NCBI GenBank assembly: GCA_963838735.1
Contig: CAWISG010000008.1
Location: 95,073 to 159,072, forward strand
Length of the DNA: 64,000 nt
Direction of reading: 5' to 3'
Source of the DNA: Parerythrobacter_A sp963838735
GTDB lineage: Bacteria > Pseudomonadota > Alphaproteobacteria > Sphingomonadales > Sphingomonadaceae
The translations under genes and the position numbers were made by a program. Shown piece by piece: positions 45,774 to 52,738 of this stretch (the stretch's first letter is position 1; each line of letters begins with the position of its first letter). Under the pieces are notes generated by a model that worked only from the letters and a program-made list of their open reading frames with translations, did not search any database and was not told where the DNA came from.

Positions 45774-46082
45774 ATGCGGATTATCGTTCTGTTCGACCTG
45801 AAAGAGGGCGTCAGCATTGCCGAATACGAGGACTGGGCGAAGACTCGCGATATTCCGGGCGTCAACGCGCTGGGGTCCGTCACCGGCTTCACCATTCACA
45901 AGGCCACGGGCGTATTCGGCGACGATGCCGCAGCGCCGCCGCACCAGTACTTCGAGATCATCGATATAACGACGATGGACGGCTTCGTCGCCGATATCTC
46001 CACCGACGCGTTTCAGGCAGCTGCTGCACCGTTCCAGGACTATGCCGACAATCCCGTCTTCGTGCTGACCGAGGAGCTGTGA
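45774..46082 (+). CDS. HapK-like (REDY-like) small protein
   Basis: A 102-residue protein closely fitting the HapK/REDY-like family pattern: MRIIVLFDLKEGVSIAEYED at the start, GFTIHKATGVFGDDAAAPP in the middle and DYADNPVFVLTEEL at the end. The family has a dimeric alpha-beta barrel fold and was named from a prodigiosin-type gene cluster; its reaction is not well defined. Small barrels of this sort often act on reactive ring intermediates as isomerases or monooxygenases. It starts 4 bases after the amidase gene and ends in overlap with the SDR gene. Confidence 0.85.
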   Translation: MRIIVLFDLKEGVSIAEYEDWAKTRDIPGVNALGSVTGFTIHKATGVFGDDAAAPPHQYFEIIDITTMDGFVADISTDAFQAAAAPFQDYADNPVFVLTEEL

Positions 46083-46885
46083 TGGGCGGTCGGTTCGCTG
46101 GCAAGACGGTCGTCGTAACCGGTTCGGGCAGGGACAAGGGGCTGGGGCAGGGCATCCTGCGCGCCTTTGCGTCAGAGGGCGCGAATTGCGTCGTCTCGGA
46201 CCGCACCATCGATGTCGAGGCCGAAGCAGTGGCGAAGGATTTGCGCAAACTGGACGGCGCGGTCGCGACCATCGCCTGCGATGTGGCCGATGCGGCCCAA
46301 TGCAGTGCGCTCGTCGCACAAACGGTCGAGCGGTTCGGCAGCGTCGATGTATTCGTCAACAATGCGGGCGTCGGGTTCAAGATGAAGCCGCTGCTGGAGG
46401 TCGACACGGCGGCGGAGTGGGACCAGGTGCTGGCGGTGAACCTGTCAGGCGCGTTCTACTGCACACAGGCCGCGGCACGCCAGATGGTCGAGCAAGGCTC
46501 TGGCGGGCGCATCGTCAACATCGCCAGCCAGGCGGCCAAGACCGGCTTCCCGCACTTGCCCGCCTATGTTTCGTCCAAGCACGGCATGGTCGGCCTGACT
46601 CGCGCCAGTGCGGTGGAGTTGGGCGGACATGGCATCACCGTCAACGCGATTTGTCCCAATCACGTGACCACCGCGCTGGGCGCGAAGCAGAACGCCTATT
46701 TCGCCGAGCTGCTGGGGTTCGACACGGTGGAGGCGTATCTTGCCAACATGGCCGCGAAAAACCCGATGGGCCGCCCCGGCCTGCCGACCGATACGGCGGC
46801 TGCATGCATATGGCTGGCAAGCGAGGAGGCGGGCTACATTACCGGCGAGGCCCTGAACGTCAGCGGCGGCGAAGAAATGCATTGA
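46082..46885 (+). CDS. Short-chain dehydrogenase/reductase
   Basis: A 267-residue NAD(P)-dependent oxidoreductase. The catalytic residues are Ser149 (VNIASQAA), Tyr162 and Lys166 (AYVSSKHG). The nucleotide loop is altered, GSGRDKGLGQG in place of TGxxxGIG, with an extra stretch of charged residues. The ATG at 46082 shares one base with the stop of the HapK-like gene; a GTG at 46079 just before it is an alternative start. It probably reduces or oxidises a hydroxy intermediate of the pathway. NADPH or NADH preference is not clear. Confidence 0.92.
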   Translation: MGGRFAGKTVVVTGSGRDKGLGQGILRAFASEGANCVVSDRTIDVEAEAVAKDLRKLDGAVATIACDVADAAQCSALVAQTVERFGSVDVFVNNAGVGFKMKPLLEVDTAAEWDQVLAVNLSGAFYCTQAAARQMVEQGSGGRIVNIASQAAKTGFPHLPAYVSSKHGMVGLTRASAVELGGHGITVNAICPNHVTTALGAKQNAYFAELLGFDTVEAYLANMAAKNPMGRPGLPTDTAAACIWLASEEAGYITGEALNVSGGEEMH

Positions 46886-46946
46886 TCTTGCGGATCGGTA
46901 CCAGAGGGCCAGCACCGCCCGAGCGCTAGCGAGCTAGGAATACACC

Positions 46947-47810
46947 ATGATAGAAGAACGGATCGACTGGCCCGATGGCGCGAAGATGGCGCTGAGCATC
47001 GTCGTCAATGTCGAGGAAGGCAGCGAGATGACCATCGCGCGCGGCGACCGCGGGATGGAGCCGGTGGATGAGCTGGGTGTCTTCGTGAAATCCAACATGC
47101 GCAATTATTCCAATGAAAGCAATTATCTCTACGGTATCAAGGCGGGTGCGCCGCGCATCGTCAAGCTGCTGCGTGAATACGATATCATGGCGAGCTGGAC
47201 CGTGGCGGCCCTCAGCCTTGAAAACCATCCGGAAATTGCACAAGCCCTCGTCGATTTGGGTCACGAACCCGTCAGCCACGGCTGGCGCTGGGTCCACCAG
47301 TTCAAGATGGACGAGGACGAGGAGCGCGCCTTCATTCAGAAGGCGGTGGCGAGCATCGAGAAGACCTGCGGCGTGCGACCGTATGGCTGGCTGAGCCGCT
47401 ATCTGCTGACCGACAACACGCGGCGCCTGTTGCAGGAAGAGGGCTTCACCTATCACATGGACGATTACAGCGGCGACGTGCCGTTCTGGGACCGTGAAAC
47501 GACCGGCACGCCGATGTGCATCGTGCCGTACCAGCTCGACAACAACGACATGAAGATGTGGACCGACCCCGCTTTCACGCCGCACCGGTGGCTCGATTAC
47601 GCCAAGGCCAATTTCGACCAAGTCTATGCCGAAGGCGCGGCGGGTAATCCGAAAATGATGAGCCTCGGCCTGCACCTGCGCATCATCGGGCGACCGGGCC
47701 GGATCTGGGCGCTCGAAGCGTTCCTCGCCCATGTGCGCGCGCATAGCGATGTCTGGGTGACGACGCGCAAGGCGATCGCCGAGCATTTCATGCAGCAGCA
47801 TCCGGCATGA
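46947..47810 (+). CDS. Polysaccharide deacetylase-fold hydrolase, PuuE type (paralog 3)
   Basis: A 287-residue NodB-fold hydrolase and the most PuuE-like of the three. Its motifs are IVVNVEEGSEMTIARGD (about residues 18-34) and GHEPVSHGWRWVHQFKMDED (near residue 105), the SHGWRW form known from allantoinase PuuE. In that family the reaction opens a cyclic ureide; related enzymes open cyclic imides. It probably performs a ring-opening step. The TAGGAAT ribosome site lies before the ATG, and the stop overlaps the next gene's ATG by 4 bases. Confidence 0.88.
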   Translation: MIEERIDWPDGAKMALSIVVNVEEGSEMTIARGDRGMEPVDELGVFVKSNMRNYSNESNYLYGIKAGAPRIVKLLREYDIMASWTVAALSLENHPEIAQALVDLGHEPVSHGWRWVHQFKMDEDEERAFIQKAVASIEKTCGVRPYGWLSRYLLTDNTRRLLQEEGFTYHMDDYSGDVPFWDRETTGTPMCIVPYQLDNNDMKMWTDPAFTPHRWLDYAKANFDQVYAEGAAGNPKMMSLGLHLRIIGRPGRIWALEAFLAHVRAHSDVWVTTRKAIAEHFMQQHPA

Positions 47811-48574
47811 CCCTGCGGCTGCAACATTATGGTGCAACGACGCATCTGCTTATCGACCGTGCGGCGAAGCGCAATGCGTTCGACATGGCCATGTGGCAGG
47901 CCATGCCCGGACTGCTGGAGGACGCGGCGGCGCGCAGTGAATGCCGCCTGCTGATCGTGCGCGCAGCACAGGACGGGGCGTTCTGCGCCGGGGCCGATAT
48001 CCGCGAATTGCTGGCAAACAGGGACGATGCGGCATGGCGTGCGGAAAACCAGCGGGCGATCAATCATGTGCAGCATACGCTGGCCCGCTTCGTGCTGCCG
48101 ACCATTGCATTCGTCGATGGCGATTGCGTGGGCGGCGGGTGCGGTATCGCGCTGGCGTGCGACATGCGGGTGGCGACGACACGGGCGCGGTTCGGGATTA
48201 CTCCGGCGAAACTTGGACTGGTCTATCCGCTGCATGATGTGAAGCTGCTGGTCGACCTGGTCGGTCCGGGCCAGGCGCGACGTATTCTCTACACCGGTGC
48301 GCTGATCGATGCGGAGGAGGCGTTGCGGATCGGCTTGATCGAGACAATTGCGGACGATCCAGGCGATTTTACCGATGCCATTCTCGCCGCTAGCCCGCAT
48401 TCGGTGCGCGAGACCAAGCGGTTCGTGCGCCGCGTGCTGGACGGGCAGGTTGTCGACGATGCCGAGACGAAGCAAATTTTCGCCGAAGCGTTTGGCGGAG
48501 GCGATTTTGCCGAGGGCACCGCCGCATTCGTCGAGAAGCGCCGTCCTGTCTTCGGATCGGAGTTTGGCGCATGA
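47807..48574 (+). CDS. Enoyl-CoA hydratase/isomerase family protein
   Basis: A 255-residue crotonase-fold protein. The oxyanion-hole blocks are DGAFCAGADIRELL and GDCVGGGCGIALACDMRV, followed by FGITPAKLGLVYP. The active-site acidic residue common in hydratases is not evident at the usual positions (KLGLVYPLHDVKLLVDLVG), so an isomerase, lyase or other crotonase reaction is possible. It is coupled by 4-base ATGA overlaps to genes on both sides. It acts on a CoA ester, probably one made by the ligase of this operon. Confidence 0.9.
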   Translation: MTLRLQHYGATTHLLIDRAAKRNAFDMAMWQAMPGLLEDAAARSECRLLIVRAAQDGAFCAGADIRELLANRDDAAWRAENQRAINHVQHTLARFVLPTIAFVDGDCVGGGCGIALACDMRVATTRARFGITPAKLGLVYPLHDVKLLVDLVGPGQARRILYTGALIDAEEALRIGLIETIADDPGDFTDAILAASPHSVRETKRFVRRVLDGQVVDDAETKQIFAEAFGGGDFAEGTAAFVEKRRPVFGSEFGA

Positions 48575-49470
48575 CTGTATTGCACGGCACCATTCTTGGC
48601 GGTCTTTCGACGGTGCCAGACCTTCCGCTGGCACTGGCCGCTTACCGCGATACGCTGGGCCTCAGACTGGTGGAGCAGGGCACGCTGGATGCCAGCCTTG
48701 CGGCAAGCTGGGGGTGCACGGCGAATGCCGGGGCGCGTTATGCTACCCTGCAACCGCAAAGCGGGGCGACGTGCTGGATGCGTCTGGTGGAACAGTCCCC
48801 CCATCCCGATTTCAAACCGACGCGCAGCTATGGTTGGGCCGCGTTCGAATGCACGGTGCAGGACGTATGGGGCTGGCCCGACAGGTTGCCGTCCGACCAC
48901 TTCGAAATCGTCGGACCGCCGAAGGAAATTACCGGTATCGAGCCTGCTTTCATCCCTATGCAGGTGCTGGGGCCGGGGCGCGAGATGGTGTATCTGAACG
49001 AGGTGCTGCGCGACATGCCGGACAGCGACTTGCCGCGCGCCGCGTCGCCGGTGGATCGCATTTTCATCTGCGTGCTAGCGACGCCCGACCGCGACCAAGC
49101 GGTGGCGTGGTATGCCGACACGCTTGGGCTGGATCGTGGGGCCGACTTCACGATCCCCTATTCGATGATAAATAACGCCTTTGGCCTGGCCCCCGATACG
49201 CTGACCACGCTGACGATGGTGTCGGCGGGGCGGATGCCGGTGGTCGAGGTGGACGACTATCCGGATGCTACGATCAAGCGGCCACGCCATGACGCGCACT
49301 TGCCGCCCGGCAATGCGCTGGTGACGCTTGCGGTGGACAGCCTCGATGCATGCGATGCGGAATGGATCGCGCAACCGGCGGAACGGGCGGGCGCTTTATA
49401 CGAGGGGCGGCGGGCGGCCACGACTGTCGGTCCAGCCGGAGAATTGCTCGAACTGGTGGAGATTGCGTAA
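48571..49470 (+). CDS. VOC family protein with two glyoxalase-fold modules
   Basis: A 299-residue protein with two VOC modules, about residues 5-140 and 150-298 (blocks LALAAYRDTLGLRLVEQGTL and DQAVAWYADTLGLDRGADFT). The two-module form is shared with extradiol dioxygenases and with many isomerases or lyases of small molecules. No clear iron-binding His-His-Glu set is visible, so a ring-cleavage role is not supported. It is cytoplasmic, and the stop shares one base with the next start (TAATG). Three VOC proteins lie in the island, of which two are exported. Confidence 0.85.
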   Translation: MTVLHGTILGGLSTVPDLPLALAAYRDTLGLRLVEQGTLDASLAASWGCTANAGARYATLQPQSGATCWMRLVEQSPHPDFKPTRSYGWAAFECTVQDVWGWPDRLPSDHFEIVGPPKEITGIEPAFIPMQVLGPGREMVYLNEVLRDMPDSDLPRAASPVDRIFICVLATPDRDQAVAWYADTLGLDRGADFTIPYSMINNAFGLAPDTLTTLTMVSAGRMPVVEVDDYPDATIKRPRHDAHLPPGNALVTLAVDSLDACDAEWIAQPAERAGALYEGRRAATTVGPAGELLELVEIA

Positions 49471-50225
49471 TGCGTTGGCTTGCCGGACTGCTGATGCTTG
49501 TTTTCGCGGCAGCGGCGCAGGCTGCGACCGATCCGCCGCGCCTAATTGTCGAACAGGCCATAGCGGCACATGGCGGGGAAGGCTGGCTGGAACCCGGCAC
49601 GCTGCTGCTGAGCGGCTCCGCCACCTTCTACGCACCCGACCACGCCGAACCGCGCCGCACCGCTGACGATTACCGCATGTGGCGCGTGATGGACCCGGAC
49701 CGGCAATCGGCGCACGGGGCCGACGGCAAGGTCCGCATCGTGGCGCGCGATGGTGACGATATCGTGTTCGAAGTCGGCTATGATGGCGAGACGACCTGGA
49801 CCGAACGTGGCATCATGCCCAAGGAGCAGGCCGACGCATACTGGGCCAGTAATTTCGGCTTCGGCATCATCCGGTCCGCGCTCGATACCGGTTTTACGCT
49901 GGAGGCAGCGCCGCCGCGCGATCATGGCGGTGGCGTCATCGATCTGGTCCGCATCATCGATCCGCAGGGGCAGGCCACGCTGTTCGGCTTCGACCGCGAA
50001 AGCCGGTTCATACGCTATATGGCGTTCGACAGCCCGCGCGGCTTTCACGAACGGCATTACGACGATTTCATCCGCGTGCCGCAAACCGGCGGCGGCTCCG
50101 GCTGGGTGCAGGCGCGCGAGGTAACGCTGTTCTATGACGGGGTGCGCAGCAACACCGTGCAATGGCGCGAGGTTGCAGTGGGCGAACCGATAGACGCCAG
50201 CATTTTCGCACCGCCCGAACAGTGA
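49470..50225 (+). CDS. Exported protein of unknown function
   Basis: A 251-residue protein with a clear signal peptide (MRWLAGLLMLVFAAAAQA, cut before ATDPP), followed by a beta-rich domain: EQAIAAHGGEGWLEPGTLLL near the start and EVTLFYDGVRSNTVQWREV near the end. The plan resembles periplasmic LolA/LppX-like or DUF-type lipid-binding proteins, but I do not recognise the family. The ATG shares one base with the VOC gene stop and the stop overlaps the next GTG by 4 bases. It may bind an envelope intermediate. Confidence 0.7.
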   Translation: MRWLAGLLMLVFAAAAQAATDPPRLIVEQAIAAHGGEGWLEPGTLLLSGSATFYAPDHAEPRRTADDYRMWRVMDPDRQSAHGADGKVRIVARDGDDIVFEVGYDGETTWTERGIMPKEQADAYWASNFGFGIIRSALDTGFTLEAAPPRDHGGGVIDLVRIIDPQGQATLFGFDRESRFIRYMAFDSPRGFHERHYDDFIRVPQTGGGSGWVQAREVTLFYDGVRSNTVQWREVAVGEPIDASIFAPPEQ

Positions 50226-50521
50226 CGCTTTTCGCAATCCACTGCCGCGACGTGGATGACAGCGCTGCCTTGCGCCGGGGGCATTTGCAGGCGCATCTTG
50301 ACCATGTGGCGAAGAATATCGCGCGCTACGCCGTTGCCGGACCACTGAAAGATGGCGGAGCGACAGTCGGCTCGCTGCTGATAATTCGCGCCGAAAACAA
50401 AGAAGACGCCGCCGCCTTCCACGCCACTGATCCCTACACCACGGCAGGTGTTTGGCAGTCGCCCCGGATCGAGCTGTTCAGCGCCGTCGCGGGCGAATGG
50501 GTTGGCGGGACAAGCTGGTAG
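50222..50521 (+). CDS. YCII-like small protein
   Basis: A 99-residue protein of the YCII-like fold (TLFAIHCRDVDDSAALRRGH at the start and DPYTTAGVWQSPRIELF near the end, with a likely active-site His and Asp). The GTG at 50222 overlaps the preceding stop by 4 bases (GTGA); the longer frame to 50162 is out of place. The family contains putative peroxidases and lactone or muconolactone-type isomerases. It ends the long plus operon; the reductase gene that converges with it ends 12 bases later, with no hairpin seen. Confidence 0.78.
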   Translation: MTLFAIHCRDVDDSAALRRGHLQAHLDHVAKNIARYAVAGPLKDGGATVGSLLIIRAENKEDAAAFHATDPYTTAGVWQSPRIELFSAVAGEWVGGTSW

Positions 50522-50533
50522 CGTTTCGCCGCG

Positions 50534-51511
50534 TCACGGCAACAGGACGGTGGAACCGGTGGTCTTGCCGCTTTCAAGATCGCGGTGAGCTTGCGCGGCA
50601 TCGGTCAGCACATAGGTCTGCCCGATGGTGACCGACAGCGTGCCGTTGGCGAACAGATCCCAGACCTGTGCGGAGTATTCCGCCCGCTCGCCCGCATCTT
50701 CGTAATAATGGAACAGCATGGGGCGGGTGTTGTAGAGCGAGCCCTTCATCGCCAGCACGCCGACATCGACTTCGCCAACGGGCGCATCGGCATTGCCGTA
50801 ATTGATGATCAGTCCGCGCTTGCCGGTCGCGTCCAACGAGGTTTCCCAGGTGCTGCGCCCGATCCCGTCGAAGGTCACGCGCACGCCGTCCCCGCCGGTG
50901 ATTTCGCGCACCCGGCGTGCAGTGTCTTCGCGCTTGTAATAAACGATGTGGTCGACACCGGCGGCTTTCGCGGCGTCGGCCTTGGCGTCGGTCGAGACGG
51001 TGCCGATGACCTCCGCACCCAGATGCTTGAGCCATTGCACCAGCAGCAGCCCGGTTCCGCCTGCCGCCGCGTGGACCAGCACCGGCCAGCCGCTTTCCAC
51101 CTTGCCGCAGCGTTGGGCTAGGAACTCGGCCGTGAATGCCTTCAATGCACAGGCCGCCGCCGTCCGGTCGTCGATGGCATCGGGCAGGCGGAACAGGTGC
51201 GCCGCGCCGATATTGCGGCGCGTGGCGTATGCGCCCGTCATCGGCCCGATGGTGACGGCCCGGTCGCCCTCGCGCCAGCCTTCGATCCCTTCGTCGACAG
51301 CGACGACGCGGCCGGCTGCCTCCAGCCCCAATCCGCTCGGCAGTTCCGCCGGATAGATGCCGCGCCGGTGATAGGTGTCGATATAGTTCAGGCCGACCGC
51401 CCCATGTTCCAGCGTCACTTCACCGGGGCCGGGCGGGGGCAGGTCTTCTTCCACGAACCGGATGACTTCGGGGCCGCCGGCGGTATCGAACAGGGCGCGG
51501 GTGGTTTTCAT
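50534..51511 (-). CDS. Quinone oxidoreductase (NADPH, medium-chain family)
   Basis: A 325-residue member of the zinc-free quinone oxidoreductase branch of the medium-chain dehydrogenases. The N-terminal fold ends in GLGLEAAGRVVAVDEGIEGW, and the nucleotide-binding site is HAAAGGTGLLLVQWLKHLGA. It reduces quinones or enones with NADPH. I chose the ATG at 51511, which overlaps the preceding gene's stop by 4 bases, over an upstream start at 51535. It is co-transcribed with an exported protein gene whose start carries operator copy 6, so it belongs to the same regulon. Confidence 0.92.
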   Translation of the reverse strand: MKTTRALFDTAGGPEVIRFVEEDLPPPGPGEVTLEHGAVGLNYIDTYHRRGIYPAELPSGLGLEAAGRVVAVDEGIEGWREGDRAVTIGPMTGAYATRRNIGAAHLFRLPDAIDDRTAAACALKAFTAEFLAQRCGKVESGWPVLVHAAAGGTGLLLVQWLKHLGAEVIGTVSTDAKADAAKAAGVDHIVYYKREDTARRVREITGGDGVRVTFDGIGRSTWETSLDATGKRGLIINYGNADAPVGEVDVGVLAMKGSLYNTRPMLFHYYEDAGERAEYSAQVWDLFANGTLSVTIGQTYVLTDAAQAHRDLESGKTTGSTVLLP

Positions 51512-52137
51512 CAGTTCGTTTCCTTCGGGCTGCAACTGGCCTGCGCCCAGCGGGCATTGATGCCGACCAGCGTGGCGTCTGGCGAGGCCCAGCTATAGGT
51601 TTCCGCCCTTTCGGGATCGTCGCGGTGCAGGTAGATGACGAGCGACGGCGTGTTGCGGCTGTTGCGGGCCCAGGTTACGTTTCGCATCCGTAGCGTCATG
51701 TCCGGCGCTTCGCCCTTGCCGGGCATCGCGATGCGCCCTCCCTGGTCGAAAATGTCGAGATCCCGGGCAAAGGTCCAGTCGGAAGAGCCGTCGGGCTTGC
51801 CCGCGAACTTGCGCACCGAGATCCAGCAAGTGAAGGGGCGCGCGCGGCGCAGTTCGCTATCGTTCACCGACCACGTGCCATCGCCCGTCGCGGCTAGTCC
51901 GTCGGGCGCGGCATCTTGCCACTCGCCAACGGGTTCGCCGAAGCTGTCCAGCAGCCGCCAACGTCCGTCCGCCGCGAATTGGTAATAGACAGTACCGGCT
52001 TTGATACGGCCCTCTTCTTCAGCGAAATAGGTATCCTCCTCGTTGGTCCAGATACCCGGTTCGGGCAAGGTCGTCTGGGCAGTGGCATGGCCCGAAAGGG
52101 CTAGAAGCGCGACGGCGAAAAAAAGTTGTCCGGACAT
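51511..52137 (-). CDS. Exported protein of unknown function
   Basis: A 208-residue protein with a signal peptide (MSGQLFFAVALLALSGHATA, cut before QTTLPEP). The rest has PGIWTNEEDTYFAEEEGR, several Trp residues and one Cys pair candidate (TCWIS and ASCSPK), fitting a small beta-rich periplasmic domain. I do not recognise it. The start codon lies inside operator copy 6, so its first codons ATGTCCGGACAA are part of the binding site. An in-frame stop four codons upstream shows that the start cannot be farther back. Confidence 0.75.
   Translation of the reverse strand: MSGQLFFAVALLALSGHATAQTTLPEPGIWTNEEDTYFAEEEGRIKAGTVYYQFAADGRWRLLDSFGEPVGEWQDAAPDGLAATGDGTWSVNDSELRRARPFTCWISVRKFAGKPDGSSDWTFARDLDIFDQGGRIAMPGKGEAPDMTLRMRNVTWARNSRNTPSLVIYLHRDDPERAETYSWASPDATLVGINARWAQASCSPKETN
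52126..52137. promoter_or_regulatory. Palindromic operator, copy 6 (TTGTCCGGACAT)
   Basis: The context is AAGTTGTCCGGACATATTCC. One half-site base differs from the perfect palindrome, and that change creates the start codon of the minus-strand gene. A repressor bound here would directly block transcription and initiation. The site is the most distant of the six from the regulator gene. Confidence 0.72.
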
Positions 52138-52185
52138 ATTCCTGTGCTAGCAACCGGTGCCGCAACAGGCAATCCGCGCCGTGCG

Positions 52186-52638
52186 TTATACTGGCAACGC
52201 AGTCTCGTATTTAAGCGTTTCCATCGCGAAGCTGGCAGAGACATCCGAAATGGGCACGGCGGATATTAACAGGCGATAGACCCGGTCGTAATCGGCGACA
52301 TCGCGGACCATCAGCTTGACCAGATAATCGGTATCGCCCGCTAGCCGGTAAAATTCCATTACTTCGGGAATGGCGCGCGTGGCGCGAGCGAAGCTGTCCA
52401 GCCACGCATCGCTATGGTCGTTGGTGCGTACCGCCACGAACACCGTCAGATCGAGGTCGACCTTGGTCGCATCGAGCAGGGCAACGCGGCGGGTGATATA
52501 GCCATCTTTCTGCAACCGCTTCACGCGCCGCCATACGGCATTGCCCGATAGCGACAGTTCGGCGGCCAGCGTATCCATGGAAACGGTCGCATCGCGTTGA
52601 AGGCGGCGGAGAATTTGTCGGTCGTTTTCATCGATCAT
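52186..52638 (-). CDS. Lrp/AsnC family transcription regulator
   Basis: A 150-residue regulator. The N-terminal helix-turn-helix is visible (DENDRQILRRLQRDATVSMD, then GNAVWRRVKRLQKDGYITRR), followed by an RAM/ASNC effector domain (LTVFVAVRTNDHSDAWLDSF onward). I chose the ATG at 52636-52638 (MIDENDRQI); the earlier ATG at 52674 is weaker. It is divergent from a cysteine-synthase-like gene with a 100-base space, a common arrangement in which the regulator responds to an amino acid and controls its neighbour. The AT-rich, repeat-containing space between them is the likely target. Confidence 0.92.
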   Translation of the reverse strand: MIDENDRQILRRLQRDATVSMDTLAAELSLSGNAVWRRVKRLQKDGYITRRVALLDATKVDLDLTVFVAVRTNDHSDAWLDSFARATRAIPEVMEFYRLAGDTDYLVKLMVRDVADYDRVYRLLISAVPISDVSASFAMETLKYETALPV

Positions 52639-52700
52639 TGCGTTTCCGTAGCGGTCTACGCAAATACTTTGCAAGTAATCGAAGAATTACGCGAAATGTG

Positions 52701-52730
52701 AAGCTGATTTTGCAGCTTTGCGCGTATAAT
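52701..52730 (+). promoter_or_regulatory. Candidate promoter with inverted repeat before the cysteine-synthase-like gene
   Basis: A perfect -10 hexamer TATAAT lies at 52725-52730, only 8 bases before the ATG at 52739, which would give a leaderless or nearly leaderless transcript. An inverted repeat AAGCTG-ATTTTG-CAGCTT at 52701-52718 covers the -35 region and could be the Lrp-type binding site. No strong -35 consensus is seen. Confidence 0.5.
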
Positions 52731-52738
52731 CTCGCCAA

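Noticed and set aside
48571..49470. Extradiol dioxygenase assignment for the two-module VOC protein
   Set aside because: The two-module plan fits, but no convincing His-His-Glu iron site was found, so the entry stays at family level.
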